In this document: positions 53,674-62,818 of the stretch, piece after piece
Numbering within the stretch: position 1 is the first letter of the stretch
How the letters are laid out: each line of letters starts with the position of its first letter
NCBI GenBank assembly: GCA_022793675.1
Contig: JAAWDH010000005.1
Span: 1-64,000, forward strand
Direction of reading: 5' to 3'
From: Oscillospiraceae bacterium
GTDB lineage: Bacteria; Bacillota; Clostridia; Oscillospirales; Ruminococcaceae
Length of the DNA stretch: 64,000 nt
Notes under the pieces: model-generated
The model's database searches: none
Told to the model about the DNA's origin: nothing
Seen by the model: only the letters and a program-made list of their open reading frames with translations
Made by a program: the position numbers and the translations under genes

Positions 53674-54444
53674 ATGCCATATACCCAAGGCCTTTACCCG
53701 ATTGTCCGCAAGGGGAACCTTGCGAAAAATATTTACGATTTTACAATCCTTTGCCCTGAAATTGCAGCGGAAGCATCGGCAGGGCAGTTTGCCCATGTAA
53801 AAGCGCCGGGCTTTATGCTGCGGCGGCCGATTTCTATTTGTGAAACTAACCAGAAAGCCGGCACGATCCGCCTGGTGATGGAAATCCGCGGCGACGGCAC
53901 CGAACGGTTGGCTGCCGAGAATGCCGGAGGGCTGATGGATCTGATGGCGCCATTGGGGCACGGGTTCACACTGCTGCCGCCAGATAAAAAGGCGGTAGTA
54001 ATCGGCGGCGGCATCGGCGTGCCGCCGATGCTGGAGGTCGCCAAGCATTACACTGCCAATGCAACGGCGATTCTGGGTTTCCGAAGCGCTTCCGCAGTGA
54101 TTTTAAAGGAAGATTTCGAGCAGATCGGCGCAAAAGTCGTCCTTTGTACCGATGACGGCACGGCAGGGCAGAAAGGGTTCGTCACCAGCGCGTTGGAAGA
54201 GCTGTTTTTGACAGAAAAGCCAGACGTCGTCTATAGCTGTGGTCCGACGCCGATGCTGAAAGCGGTGGCGGCTATGGCCGAAGCGAAAGGGATTTACTGC
54301 GAGGTGTCGCTGGAAGAACGGATGGGCTGCGGTGTTGGGGCCTGCTTGGTCTGCGCCTGCAAAACCAAAAAAGACGGCACAGAAGGCTATTCCCATGTCT
54401 GCAAGGACGGGCCGGTATTCGACAGCAGGGAGGTCGTGTTTTAA
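53674..54444 (+). CDS. pyrK: Dihydroorotate dehydrogenase electron transfer subunit
   Basis: PyrK passes electrons from PyrD to NAD through FAD and a [2Fe-2S] cluster. The 256 residues show the flavin domain (RRPISICETNQKAGTIRLVM), the NAD-binding GGGIGVPPMLEVAKHY and the C-terminal cysteine cluster (MGCGVGACLVCAC, then C further on). GAGGAGG precedes the ATG. Overlaps pyrD by one base. Confidence 0.95.
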   Translation: MPYTQGLYPIVRKGNLAKNIYDFTILCPEIAAEASAGQFAHVKAPGFMLRRPISICETNQKAGTIRLVMEIRGDGTERLAAENAGGLMDLMAPLGHGFTLLPPDKKAVVIGGGIGVPPMLEVAKHYTANATAILGFRSASAVILKEDFEQIGAKVVLCTDDGTAGQKGFVTSALEELFLTEKPDVVYSCGPTPMLKAVAAMAEAKGIYCEVSLEERMGCGVGACLVCACKTKKDGTEGYSHVCKDGPVFDSREVVF

Positions 54445-55355
54445 TGGCGGATTTATCGGTGAAGGTCGCCGGCGTTTCCTTTAAAAACCCGGTAATCCCA
54501 GCTTCAGGGGCCTTTGGCTTTGGGCGGGAATATGAAAAGCTCTACCCATTGTCCCGGCTGGGAGGGATTTCGGCCAAAGGGATGACACTGCGGCCCCAAG
54601 GCGGCAATCCGCCGCCGCGGGTGGCGGAAACCCCGATGGGGATGCTTAATTCGGTAGGGCTGCAAAATCCTGGCATTGACTATTTTATTGAGCACGAACT
54701 GCCCAACCTTGCAGCAAAAGGGACTCGGATTATCGCCAACGTTGCGGGGCATACCATTGAAGACTGTGTTGCGATTGCCCAAAAGCTGGAAGGCACAGCG
54801 GTAGATATGATTGAGCTGAACATCTCCTGCCCCAACGTTAAGCAGGGGGGCGCTGCTTTCGGCGTCAGCTGCGGTGCAGCCGGCGCGATTACCAAGGCGG
54901 TGCGGCGGGCTTCCCATAAGCCGCTGATGGTCAAGCTCAGTCCAAACGTCACAGATATTACAGCTATCGCTAAAGTTGTAGAGGCAGAAGGGGCTAATGC
55001 GGTGTCTCTGATCAACACCTTGCTGGGAATGCGCATTGATATTGACAGCCGCCGGCCTGTGCTGAAAAATAACGTCGGCGGCCTGTCTGGACCGGCGGTC
55101 TTCCCGGTAGCGGTGCGGATGGTTTGGCAGGTAGCGAACGCGGTTTCTATCCCCGTGGTGGGTATGGGCGGTATCGCCAGCGGCCGCGACGCCATTGAGA
55201 TGATGATGGCCGGCGCTTCAGCGGTACAGGTGGGCGCGGCAATTTTTGCCGACCCCTATGCGCCGTTAAAAATTATTGATGAGATGAACGCTTGGCTGGA
55301 CGAGCGAGGGATCCGCTCGGTACAGGAAATCATTGGGGCTGTTAAGCCGTGGTGA
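54444..55355 (+). CDS. pyrD: Dihydroorotate dehydrogenase, type 1B
   Basis: PyrD oxidises dihydroorotate to orotate. The 303 residues contain NPVIPASGAFGFGREY, MGMLNSVGLQNPG, ELNISCPNVKQGG with the catalytic Cys, VKLSPNVTDITAIA and MGGIASGRDAIEMM. Pairing with PyrK makes it the NAD-linked 1B form. Other pyr genes are not in the window. Confidence 0.96.
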   Translation: MADLSVKVAGVSFKNPVIPASGAFGFGREYEKLYPLSRLGGISAKGMTLRPQGGNPPPRVAETPMGMLNSVGLQNPGIDYFIEHELPNLAAKGTRIIANVAGHTIEDCVAIAQKLEGTAVDMIELNISCPNVKQGGAAFGVSCGAAGAITKAVRRASHKPLMVKLSPNVTDITAIAKVVEAEGANAVSLINTLLGMRIDIDSRRPVLKNNVGGLSGPAVFPVAVRMVWQVANAVSIPVVGMGGIASGRDAIEMMMAGASAVQVGAAIFADPYAPLKIIDEMNAWLDERGIRSVQEIIGAVKPW

Positions 55356-55381
55356 GCCAAAGCTGAAAGGAAAAACTCTTT

Positions 55382-55807
55382 ATGAAAATTATGGCAGTTG
55401 ATTACGGGGATGCCCGCACCGGCCTTGCCGTCTGCGACCGCACCGAGACGCTGGCGTCGCCCATCGGGGTGATCCATGAACGGGATTTTGCTGCTACAGC
55501 GCAGAAAGTCTCTTTCGCTGTACGGGAGTACGATGTCAAGATGGTAGTAGTCGGGTACCCGAAAAACATGAACGGCACGGTTGGCGAACGGGCGGAAAAA
55601 TGTGAACGTTTTGCCAACCTGCTGCGGAACCTGGTGGCGGTGCCGGTAGAGCTGTGGGACGAGCGTTCCACAACAGTTTCCGCCCACGGCTACCTCAACG
55701 AAACCAATACCCGCGGCAAAAAACGCAAGGCGGTGATTGACGCGGTAGCTGCAACGATTATCCTCGAAAGCTATCTGGGCTATCGGCGAAATCAAAGTCA
55801 GCAATAG
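55382..55807 (+). CDS. ruvX: Holliday junction resolvase-like protein RuvX (YqgF)
   Basis: The 141-residue RNase H-fold protein starts MKIMAVDYGDARTGLAVCD and contains VVVGYPKNMNGTVGERA and WDERSTTVSA with conserved acidic residues. The family is involved in 16S rRNA processing and perhaps Holliday junctions. GAAAGGA precedes the ATG. Confidence 0.92.
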   Translation: MKIMAVDYGDARTGLAVCDRTETLASPIGVIHERDFAATAQKVSFAVREYDVKMVVVGYPKNMNGTVGERAEKCERFANLLRNLVAVPVELWDERSTTVSAHGYLNETNTRGKKRKAVIDAVAATIILESYLGYRRNQSQQ

Positions 55808-55818
55808 GAGGTTTTTGG

Positions 55819-57498
55819 ATGGATATCAGGGATTTTTACAAACAGTTCTGCAGCGAGGAATACGACAGCAAGGGGCGGCTTTGCCGGTTTGAAATTACGG
55901 CAGCAGACGATTTCAATTTTGCCTACGACGCAGTAGATGCGATTGCAGCGCTGGAGCCAGAGCGGCGGGCGATGGTCTGGACCAATGAGCAGGGGAAAGA
56001 GCGGATATTCACTTTCCGCCAGATCAGCGACTACTCCGCCAAAGCCGCCAACCTTTTCCGTGCCCATGGGATCGGCAAAGGGGACACTGTCCTGTTAATC
56101 CTCAAACGCAACTACCAGTTCTGGTTTGCGGTTCTGGGGCTGCATAAGCTGGGGGCTGTAGCTGTCCCTGCGACCCATCTGCTTACAAAAAAAGATATTG
56201 CTTACCGTGTTGAAGCGGCTTCAATCAAAGGGGTGGTCTGCACTTGCGAGTGCGAATCCCACAACTACATTGACGCCGCCGAACAGGAACTAGGCGTGAA
56301 GCTGGTTAAATTTTCAGCGATGGGGGCTTTCCCAGGCTATATCGACTTTGACGCCGAAATTGAAAAGCAGCCTGCAAAAATCAAACGGGTACCTGTAACA
56401 AAAACAGATGGGATGCTGCTTTATTTTACCTCGGGTACCACCGGAAATCCTAAAATGGTGCTGCACGGCTACCACTATCCGCTGGCCCATATTGTCACAG
56501 CGGTGCATTGGCAGAACGTCGACCCAGACGGGCTGCACCTGACGCTGGCCGAAACCGGCTGGGGGAAGGCCGCCTGGGGGAAGCTCTACGGCCAGTGGCT
56601 GGCGGGCACAGGGCTGTTTGTCTATGATTTTGAAAAATTCGTGCCTGCCGACGTGCTGCACATGATCGAAAAATACCGCATCACTACTTTCTGCGCGCCG
56701 CCGACTATTTTCCGCTTTTTCATCAAAGAAGGTATGGGCAGCTATGACCTGTCGTCGTTGAAATACGCAACAATCGCTGGCGAGGCGCTCAACGAGGAAG
56801 TCTACCACCGTTTCAAAGAAATGACCGGCTTGCCGCTGATGGAAGGCTACGGCCAGACCGAAACGACGCTGGTTGTGGGGAACTTGCGGGAAAATCTGGT
56901 CAAGCCTGGCTCCATGGGCCTGCCGTCGCCCCTTTATGACGTCGACCTGGTAGATGAGGACAGCCTTTCGGCAGCGCCTGGTAAAGTAGGGGAGATTGTC
57001 ATCCGCAAAAAAGACGGCGATACGCTGATCCCCGGAATGTTCCTCTGCTACAGCAGCGATGAAAATACGACCATCCGGGCCTGGCGGGACGGCATTTACC
57101 ACACTGGCGACACAGCCTACCGCGACGAAGACGGGTATTACTGGTACGTAGGACGGACAGACGACGTGATTAAATCGTCAGGTTACCGGATTGGGCCGTT
57201 TGAGGTTGAAAGTGTGCTGATGGAACATCCGGCTGTATTGGAGTGCGCGGTGACCGGCATCCCTGACGAGATCCGCGGGCAGCTGGTCAAAGCAACCATT
57301 GTGCTGACCAGTAAATATCAGCCCTCCGATACGCTGAAAAAGGAAATCCAGGATTTTGTCAAAAAAGCCACAGCGCCTTATAAATATCCGCGGGTGATTG
57401 AGTTTGTGGACGAGCTGCCCAAAACCATCAGCGGTAAAATCCGTCGAGTCGAGATTGCCGAAGCCGACCGTCGCAAGGCCAAGCAGAAAACTGAGTAG
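55819..57498 (+). CDS. AMP-binding acyl-CoA synthetase
   Basis: The 559-residue protein activates a carboxylic acid as acyl-AMP, then forms the CoA thioester. Motifs: YFTSGTTGNPKMVLHG, EGYGQTET, TGDTAYRDEDGYYWYVGRTDD, and the catalytic Lys in PKTISGKIRRVEI. The pattern resembles medium-chain acyl-CoA synthetases rather than acetyl-CoA synthetase. GAGG lies ahead of the ATG at good distance. Substrate not resolved. Confidence 0.9.
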   Translation: MDIRDFYKQFCSEEYDSKGRLCRFEITAADDFNFAYDAVDAIAALEPERRAMVWTNEQGKERIFTFRQISDYSAKAANLFRAHGIGKGDTVLLILKRNYQFWFAVLGLHKLGAVAVPATHLLTKKDIAYRVEAASIKGVVCTCECESHNYIDAAEQELGVKLVKFSAMGAFPGYIDFDAEIEKQPAKIKRVPVTKTDGMLLYFTSGTTGNPKMVLHGYHYPLAHIVTAVHWQNVDPDGLHLTLAETGWGKAAWGKLYGQWLAGTGLFVYDFEKFVPADVLHMIEKYRITTFCAPPTIFRFFIKEGMGSYDLSSLKYATIAGEALNEEVYHRFKEMTGLPLMEGYGQTETTLVVGNLRENLVKPGSMGLPSPLYDVDLVDEDSLSAAPGKVGEIVIRKKDGDTLIPGMFLCYSSDENTTIRAWRDGIYHTGDTAYRDEDGYYWYVGRTDDVIKSSGYRIGPFEVESVLMEHPAVLECAVTGIPDEIRGQLVKATIVLTSKYQPSDTLKKEIQDFVKKATAPYKYPRVIEFVDELPKTISGKIRRVEIAEADRRKAKQKTE

Positions 57499-57618
57499 GG
57501 CAGGGGAGTGCTAAAAATTAAATTAGCTTTAAATATATTAAACTGGATTAAATAAAATAACACCCTTATTTTTATCCAGGCTTCCCTTCTCCCTATTTTT
57601 TCAGCTGACGCCATATCA

Positions 57619-57655
57619 AAAGCCCTACGCTGCTCAGTGTAGGGCTTTAACTTTT
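57619..57655. terminator. Bidirectional terminator between convergent units
   Basis: Arms 57619-57628 and 57639-57648 (AAAGCCCTAC/GTAGGGCTTT) extend by two more pairs, with T-rich tails on both strands. It serves the acyl-CoA synthetase gene and the minus-strand recombinase gene. Confidence 0.8.
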
Positions 57656-57673
57656 CACCCAAATTTCCCGCCC

Positions 57674-58663
57674 CTATTTTTTAGGCTTAAACTGTGCCAA
57701 CGGGTTACTTTGAATCGCAGATTCTTTCTGACGGCTGGAAACGTGGGTGTAAATTTGGGTGGTGCTTAGGTTACTGTGGCCAAGGATTTCTTGCAGCACC
57801 CTAATATCTGCCTCTCCGTATTGATACATCATCGTAGCGGCAGTGTGGCGAAGTTTATGGGTCGAAAGCCCCTGCCCAGAAAGGCCGGCTTTGTCCAAAA
57901 AACTGGTAACCAACTGCTGCACCCGGCGCTGTCCCAGCCGTTTGCCGCGGCGGTTTAGGAAAAGCGCTTCTTTATCAATAATAGTTGGCATCTGGCTGCG
58001 GTCGGCCAGATAGTGTTCCAGCGCTTTTAAGCAGGCGTCATTTAAATAAAGCTGACGCTCTTTATTGCCTTTACCAACTACTGTCAGCGTGTTTTCACTG
58101 ATACTATTTAAATTTAAGCCCGTCAGCTCGGATAAACGCATCCCACAATTCAAAAATAAAGTAACTATACAGAAATCACGGCTATAAAATGGGTCATTCT
58201 GATCAAAGCAGCTTAAAAGATCATAGGACTGTTCAAGTGTTAAGTGTTTCGGCAATGTTTTCGGTACAGCAGGCAGTTCAAGGTATTCAACAGGGTTTGT
58301 TTTTAGCAGGCTAACATTGTTAACTAAGTATTTAAAGAAAGTCCGCAATGCCGATACTTTACGGGAACGGGTCCTAGGGCCATTGTGGCACTCATTATAG
58401 ACATAGTTCAAAAAAGCATAAACATCTGTCAGCGTTACAGTTTCTATCAGCTTAATATCCACATCAGAAATATCGATTTCCCGCAATGGAACATTTTTCG
58501 GCGCTAAACCGCGAAGCCGTTTTAAGTAACGGAAGAAAAAACGTAAATCAAGATAATAGTTTTCAACTGTCAGCTGCGAGCGCCCTTTGATGGTCAGCAT
58601 ATAATAGATGAAATTCCGCAGAATATCCGGTGCTTGGGAGTAATCGCTGGATGTGTAAGCCAT
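57674..58663 (-). CDS. Tyrosine recombinase of the XerC/XerD type
   Basis: The 329 residues have an N-terminal SAM-like core-binding domain (~12-120) and a catalytic domain with the complete set R176 (CGMRLSEL), K198 (VGKGNKER), H269 and R272 (HKLRH), H296 (LGHSN) and nucleophile Y305 (IYTH). It resembles chromosomal Xer more than phage integrases, and no phage or transposon genes are near. The ATG at 58663 follows GGAGG. A dif-like palindrome lies 97 bases upstream (58760-58791), so this may be a single-recombinase Xer system. A role in element excision or phase variation is an alternative. Confidence 0.9.
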   Translation of the reverse strand: MAYTSSDYSQAPDILRNFIYYMLTIKGRSQLTVENYYLDLRFFFRYLKRLRGLAPKNVPLREIDISDVDIKLIETVTLTDVYAFLNYVYNECHNGPRTRSRKVSALRTFFKYLVNNVSLLKTNPVEYLELPAVPKTLPKHLTLEQSYDLLSCFDQNDPFYSRDFCIVTLFLNCGMRLSELTGLNLNSISENTLTVVGKGNKERQLYLNDACLKALEHYLADRSQMPTIIDKEALFLNRRGKRLGQRRVQQLVTSFLDKAGLSGQGLSTHKLRHTAATMMYQYGEADIRVLQEILGHSNLSTTQIYTHVSSRQKESAIQSNPLAQFKPKK

Positions 58664-58759
58664 AGTTAAGACCTCCAAAAAGGCTTGTATGGGAATATAA
58701 TTTGACTGCTGTTGCTTGTAGGGGCCTTTTGAAGCAAGAATCTGCCTTTTCGGGCCGCT

Positions 58760-58791
58760 CTATTTCGCAAAATTACTATTTTGCGAAATAG
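58760..58791. other. 32-base palindrome, candidate dif-like recombination site
   Basis: Perfect 14-bp arms (CTATTTCGCAAAAT and its reverse complement) flank TACT. Seen as 11+6+11 bases (58762-58789) the arms are ATTTCGCAAAA and TTTTGCGAAAT around TTACTA, sharing about 7 and 8 of 11 positions with the Escherichia coli dif arms as I recall them. No T tail follows on either strand, so it is not a terminator. An operator for the recombinase gene is the main alternative. Confidence 0.5.
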
Positions 58792-58882
58792 AAGAATGAG
58801 ATTTTCCACACATTTCCCTGCCTGAATCCCTTGAATATCCGTATCCGCGCCTTATATTGCCGCAACAGCCCAAAGTTTTTAT

Positions 58883-59380
58883 TTATTGATAGATCCGATA
58901 ATGCTTTTCAGCATCTTCATCTGATTCAGCAGCCGTCCAAGGCGCGTGCAGCTCCTTCCAGCCTTCAGACAAAAACAGCTCCAGATAACTGCTAAAATGC
59001 GGCGAAAGCAATTTCGGATCCAGTGTTTGCAGCTTATCCAAATCCATCCATTCTACATCGCCTTCTTCGGCATCCTTCAAAAGCTCTCCTGAAAAGCAGC
59101 TTGTCCGGTACAGGTAGACAATGTACTGTTCCTGATTGTCAGGATCAAGATTATCCCAATGGATATTGCCGCAGCAGTGCAGCCCAGTTACCGTCAACCC
59201 AGTCTCTTCCAGTACTTCGCGCGCCGCTGAATCGGCAAAGCTTTCGCCGGGTTCGACATGGCCGCCAGGAAAAGTTATACCCGACCAGCCGCGGCTCTTT
59301 TTGCGCCGCTGAATTACAACACGGTTAGCGTCTGGGTCATAAATCATACACATATTGGTTAAAATAATCGGAAATGACAT
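58883..59380 (-). CDS. NUDIX hydrolase (MutT-like)
   Basis: The 165 residues contain a NUDIX box, GGHVEPGESFADSAAREVLE followed by ETG, with the expected Gly/Glu spacing. The enzyme cleaves a nucleoside diphosphate linked to another group. The C-terminal part is a typical 8-oxo-dGTP diphosphatase-like extension. The ATG follows GAGGTGG. Substrate unknown. It lies between the recombinase gene and the gat genes on the same strand. Confidence 0.88.
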   Translation of the reverse strand: MSFPIILTNMCMIYDPDANRVVIQRRKKSRGWSGITFPGGHVEPGESFADSAAREVLEETGLTVTGLHCCGNIHWDNLDPDNQEQYIVYLYRTSCFSGELLKDAEEGDVEWMDLDKLQTLDPKLLSPHFSSYLELFLSEGWKELHAPWTAAESDEDAEKHYRIYQ

Positions 59381-59484
59381 AATTCCACCTCAAAAGTCAA
59401 ATTTAATCGCCTATTTCTAACCTTTCTATTTATTTCCCATGACCGAGGATATGAAAAAGAAAAATAGGATGGCTGGAAAAGCTT

Positions 59485-59535
59485 CAAAAACATCAGCCGG
59501 AAAAGGCGCAGCAGCATACCGCACCTGTTTCCGGC
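59485..59535 (-). terminator. Terminator of the gat operon
   Basis: GCCGGAAA and TTTCCGGC (59496-59503 with 59528-59535) form an 8-bp stem with a 24-base loop. On the minus strand it is followed by TGATGTTTTT. The stem is short for the loop, so efficiency is uncertain. Confidence 0.55.
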
Positions 59536-59579
59536 TATCAAAATCATCCTTGCACAACGGTTTGCCGCCAAAGCGCGGT

Positions 59580-61019
59580 TTATTGCTGAAGGATCTTCAG
59601 CAGCATCTCTTTCATCAGCGCCGGATTGCCCTTGCCTTTAGAGGCTTTCATGCACTGTCCCACCAGGAAACCCAGCGCGTTGGTCTTGCCGTTCCGATAA
59701 TCATCAAGAGACTTCTGGTTATTGGCCACAACCTCATCAACAATAGTTTGCAGCGCTGACGTATCCGAAACCTGCTCCAAACCCTTTTCAGCGACAATCG
59801 CTTCGGCGGGCCTGCCAGTTTTCAGCATCTCCTCCAGCACCGCCTTAGCCGCCGAACTGGAAATGCGGTTCGTTTCAGCCATTGCAATCAGCTCTGCCAG
59901 CCGTTCTGCCGGCAGCCCCAGCTCTGGTACCGTTTTGCCGGTTTCGTTGGTCAGCCGGGAAATATCCCCTAAAATCCAGTTGCTGGCGCTTTTGGGCTTA
60001 ATTTTCCCCAGCGCCGTCAGTTCCTCGAAATAAGCCGCCTTGTCCATCTGCTCCACCAGCAGCCGGGCGTCTTCCTCCGGCAAGGCGAACTCCCTCATAT
60101 ACCGTACCAGCTTTTTATTGGGCAATTCGGGGATAGAAGCCTTGATTGCATCCAACACAGCCTGTTCCAGCACAATCGTTGACAGGTCAGGCTCGGGGAA
60201 ATAGCGGTAATCCTCGGCATTTTCCTTGCTCCGCAGCAGGGTGTTCTGCCCTTTCGCATCATCCCAGCGGCGGGTTTCCTGGGAAATGACGCCGCCCGAT
60301 TCCAGCAGCTCAATCTGCCGGGCAGCTTCGTATTCGATAGCCCGTACCGCGCCGCTGAAGGTGTTGACGTTTTTCATCTCAGTGCGCTGGCCAAAAGGCT
60401 CGCCGGGGCGATGCACCGAAACGTTGATGTCGCAGCGGATAGAACCCTCTTGCATTTTGCCGTCAGAAATGCCCAGATAAATCAGGATAGCGCGGATGGT
60501 ATCCAGATAAGCCTTTGCCTCTTTGGAAGAACGCAAATCCGGCTCTGACACAATCTCGATCAGCGGCACGCCGCAGCGGTTAAAATCCACGAGCGTTCCG
60601 GAAAAACTGTCGTCGTGGATCAGCTTGCCGGCGTCTTCCTCAATATGGATACGAGTCACACCAATTCGGCGTTCTTCCCCATCCACCAGAATATCCAGAT
60701 AGCCATGTTCGCAAAGCGGGATGTCATACTGGCTAATTTGATAGGCCTTGGGCAGGTCGGGATAAAAATAATTTTTCCTATCCTGCTTGCAGACGCGGTT
60801 GATGCTGCAATTGAGGGCATAGCCCATCCTTGCCGCATATTCCACCACTTTTTTATTCAGGGTCGGCAGCGTCCCAGGCATCCCCATACAAATTGGGCAG
60901 CACTGGGTGTTGACTTCCAGCCCGAACTCATTTTTGCAGCTGCAATAAATTTTGCTTTCGGTATTCAGCTCGGCGTGAACCTCCAGCCCGATCACTACTT
61001 CATAACCTTTATGCTCCAT
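59580..61019 (-). CDS. gatB: Asp-tRNA(Asn)/Glu-tRNA(Gln) amidotransferase subunit B
   Basis: GatB activates and amidates mischarged tRNA. The 479 residues start YEVVIGLEVHAEL and contain the zinc cysteines (CSCKN, CPIC), YFYPDLPKAYQISQYDIPLC, and the C-terminal tRNA-binding YqeY-like domain. Order on the minus strand is gatC-gatA-gatB, all closely spaced. AAAGGAAG precedes the ATG. Confidence 0.96.
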   Translation of the reverse strand: MEHKGYEVVIGLEVHAELNTESKIYCSCKNEFGLEVNTQCCPICMGMPGTLPTLNKKVVEYAARMGYALNCSINRVCKQDRKNYFYPDLPKAYQISQYDIPLCEHGYLDILVDGEERRIGVTRIHIEEDAGKLIHDDSFSGTLVDFNRCGVPLIEIVSEPDLRSSKEAKAYLDTIRAILIYLGISDGKMQEGSIRCDINVSVHRPGEPFGQRTEMKNVNTFSGAVRAIEYEAARQIELLESGGVISQETRRWDDAKGQNTLLRSKENAEDYRYFPEPDLSTIVLEQAVLDAIKASIPELPNKKLVRYMREFALPEEDARLLVEQMDKAAYFEELTALGKIKPKSASNWILGDISRLTNETGKTVPELGLPAERLAELIAMAETNRISSSAAKAVLEEMLKTGRPAEAIVAEKGLEQVSDTSALQTIVDEVVANNQKSLDDYRNGKTNALGFLVGQCMKASKGKGNPALMKEMLLKILQQ

Positions 61020-61045
61020 TTTACCGTCTTCCTTTCTTCTTTCGT

Positions 61046-62509
61046 TCAGGCCAGCGCTGCGCAGCGCCCAAAGCCGCCCAGCTGTTTTTCGAGCGCTGCG
61101 GCGGCGTTCAGCAGGATCTGTTCGCTGAATTTTGCGCCAATCAGCTGCGCGCCAATCGGCAGCCCTTTGCTGTCAAACGCACAGGGGATGCTGATAGCCG
61201 GCAGCCCGGCGATGTTGACGGTAACGGTTAAAATATCGTTCATGTACATTTTGATCTGGTCGCCGATATTCTCACCAATTTTGAAAGCAGTATCCGGCGT
61301 GGTGGGGGTCAGGATGAGGTCGCAGGCGGCAAAGGCCTGTTTAAAGCGTTCCTGGATCATCAGCTGGGTGAATTTCGCCTTTTTGTAATAGGCGTCGTAA
61401 TAGCCGGACGACAACACATAGGTACCCAGCATAATACGCCGCTTGACTTCCGGCCCGAAGCCCTCGCTGCGGCTATTTTCATAAAGCTCTTCCAGGCTGC
61501 CGTAATTTTCCGAACGGTGGCCGTATTTGACGCCGTCAAAACGCGCTAGGTTCGAGGAAGCCTCCGCCGAAGCAATAATATAGTAAGCTGCCAGCGCATA
61601 GTCGGTGCTGGGAAGAGAAATCTCTACTAGCTCCGCTCCCATTTTCTGGTATTCTTTTGCCGCCCTCATCACCGCCTCTTTGACAGCTTCTGAAATGCCG
61701 TCGCTGAAATATTCCTTAGGGATGCCGATTTTCAAGCCCTTGACTTCAGGGCGCAGCGCTTCGGCAAAAGAAGGGTATCCCCGGTCGGCTGACGTCGTGT
61801 CGTGGGAATCCTTGCCGAAAATCACGTCGCAGAGCATCGCCGTGTCGGCCACCGACCGGGCCATCGGCCCAATCTGGTCAAGCGAAGAGGCAAACGCCAC
61901 CAATCCATAGCGGGAAACCGCGCCATAAGTGGGCTTTAAGCCCACAATCCCACAGAAAGAAGCTGGCTGGCGGATGGAGCCGCCGGTATCAGAACCCAGC
62001 GCCGCAATGGTTTCGCAAGCGGCAACCGCCGCCGCCGACCCGCCGGAAGAGCCGCCTGGTACCCTGTCTGTGTCAAAAGGGTTACAGGTGACCTGGAAAT
62101 AGCTGTTTTCAGTGGAAGAACCCATCGCAAATTCGTCCATGTTCAGTTTCCCAGGGAAAACCACCCCCGCCGCTTTCAGCTTCTGAATAACTGTGGCGTC
62201 ATAAGGCGGCACGAAATTCTCAAGCATCCGCGAAGCGCAGGTTGTGCGCAGCCCACGGGTGCAGATATTGTCCTTAATCGCGACGGGGATCCCCGCCAGC
62301 GGCGGCAGCGCCTCCCCTTTCATCCGCTTTTTGTCCACAGTCTCAGCCTGGCGCAGCGCGCCCTCGGCGTCTACCGTCAAATAAGCTTTGATCTTGCGGT
62401 CATTGTCGGCAATCCGTGCCAGCACCGACTGGGTAATTTCCTTGCTGGAAACCTTTTTTTCAGCAAGCATCCGGGACAGCTCTGCGGCTGTCATACGATA
62501 AAGTTCCAT
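61046..62509 (-). CDS. gatA: Asp-tRNA(Asn)/Glu-tRNA(Gln) amidotransferase subunit A
   Basis: GatA hydrolyses glutamine to supply ammonia. The 487 residues show the amidase Ser-cisSer-Lys triad in AIKDNICTRG, PGGSSGGSAAAVAA and GSDTGGSIRQPASFCG. The ATG at 62509 follows GGAGGGG. A longer frame to 62575 overlaps gatC and is not preferred. Confidence 0.96.
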   Translation of the reverse strand: MELYRMTAAELSRMLAEKKVSSKEITQSVLARIADNDRKIKAYLTVDAEGALRQAETVDKKRMKGEALPPLAGIPVAIKDNICTRGLRTTCASRMLENFVPPYDATVIQKLKAAGVVFPGKLNMDEFAMGSSTENSYFQVTCNPFDTDRVPGGSSGGSAAAVAACETIAALGSDTGGSIRQPASFCGIVGLKPTYGAVSRYGLVAFASSLDQIGPMARSVADTAMLCDVIFGKDSHDTTSADRGYPSFAEALRPEVKGLKIGIPKEYFSDGISEAVKEAVMRAAKEYQKMGAELVEISLPSTDYALAAYYIIASAEASSNLARFDGVKYGHRSENYGSLEELYENSRSEGFGPEVKRRIMLGTYVLSSGYYDAYYKKAKFTQLMIQERFKQAFAACDLILTPTTPDTAFKIGENIGDQIKMYMNDILTVTVNIAGLPAISIPCAFDSKGLPIGAQLIGAKFSEQILLNAAAALEKQLGGFGRCAALA

Positions 62510-62522
62510 ACCCTTCCCCTCC

Positions 62523-62792
62523 TTACTCCACTGTTCTTGGTACGACAACGCAGCCCGCCTGTACTTCGGGGGCATTTTTCAGCAGCTCGTCGCGGCTGAA
62601 CAGGCGCTCGCTCTTATCCTCCCGCATAGACATCGGGTTATCGGGGTCAATCAGCGGGCCGCTGGCGTCAAGGTCGGGAAGCTTTTCCACCATCGCCACA
62701 ATCCGTTCCATTTCCGCCTGGTAGCGGGCTTCCTCTTCGGGGGTAAATTTCAGCCTGGAAAGTTTTGCCAAGCGTTTCAAGTCCATATCCAT
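62523..62792 (-). CDS. gatC: Asp-tRNA(Asn)/Glu-tRNA(Gln) amidotransferase subunit C
   Basis: The 89-residue GatC links GatA and GatB. Segments: LAKLSRLKFTPEEEARYQAE and MSMREDKSERLFSRDELLKNAP. It starts 26 bases after ligA ends and belongs to the same likely transcript (ligA-gatC-gatA-gatB). Confidence 0.93.
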   Translation of the reverse strand: MDMDLKRLAKLSRLKFTPEEEARYQAEMERIVAMVEKLPDLDASGPLIDPDNPMSMREDKSERLFSRDELLKNAPEVQAGCVVVPRTVE

Positions 62793-62818
62793 TTTGCAAA
62801 TCCTCGCTTTTATTGAAT

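Noticed and set aside
59439..59759. Open frame of 106 codons on the plus strand
   Set aside because: Overlaps the gatB end and its terminator in antisense; basic, low-information sequence.
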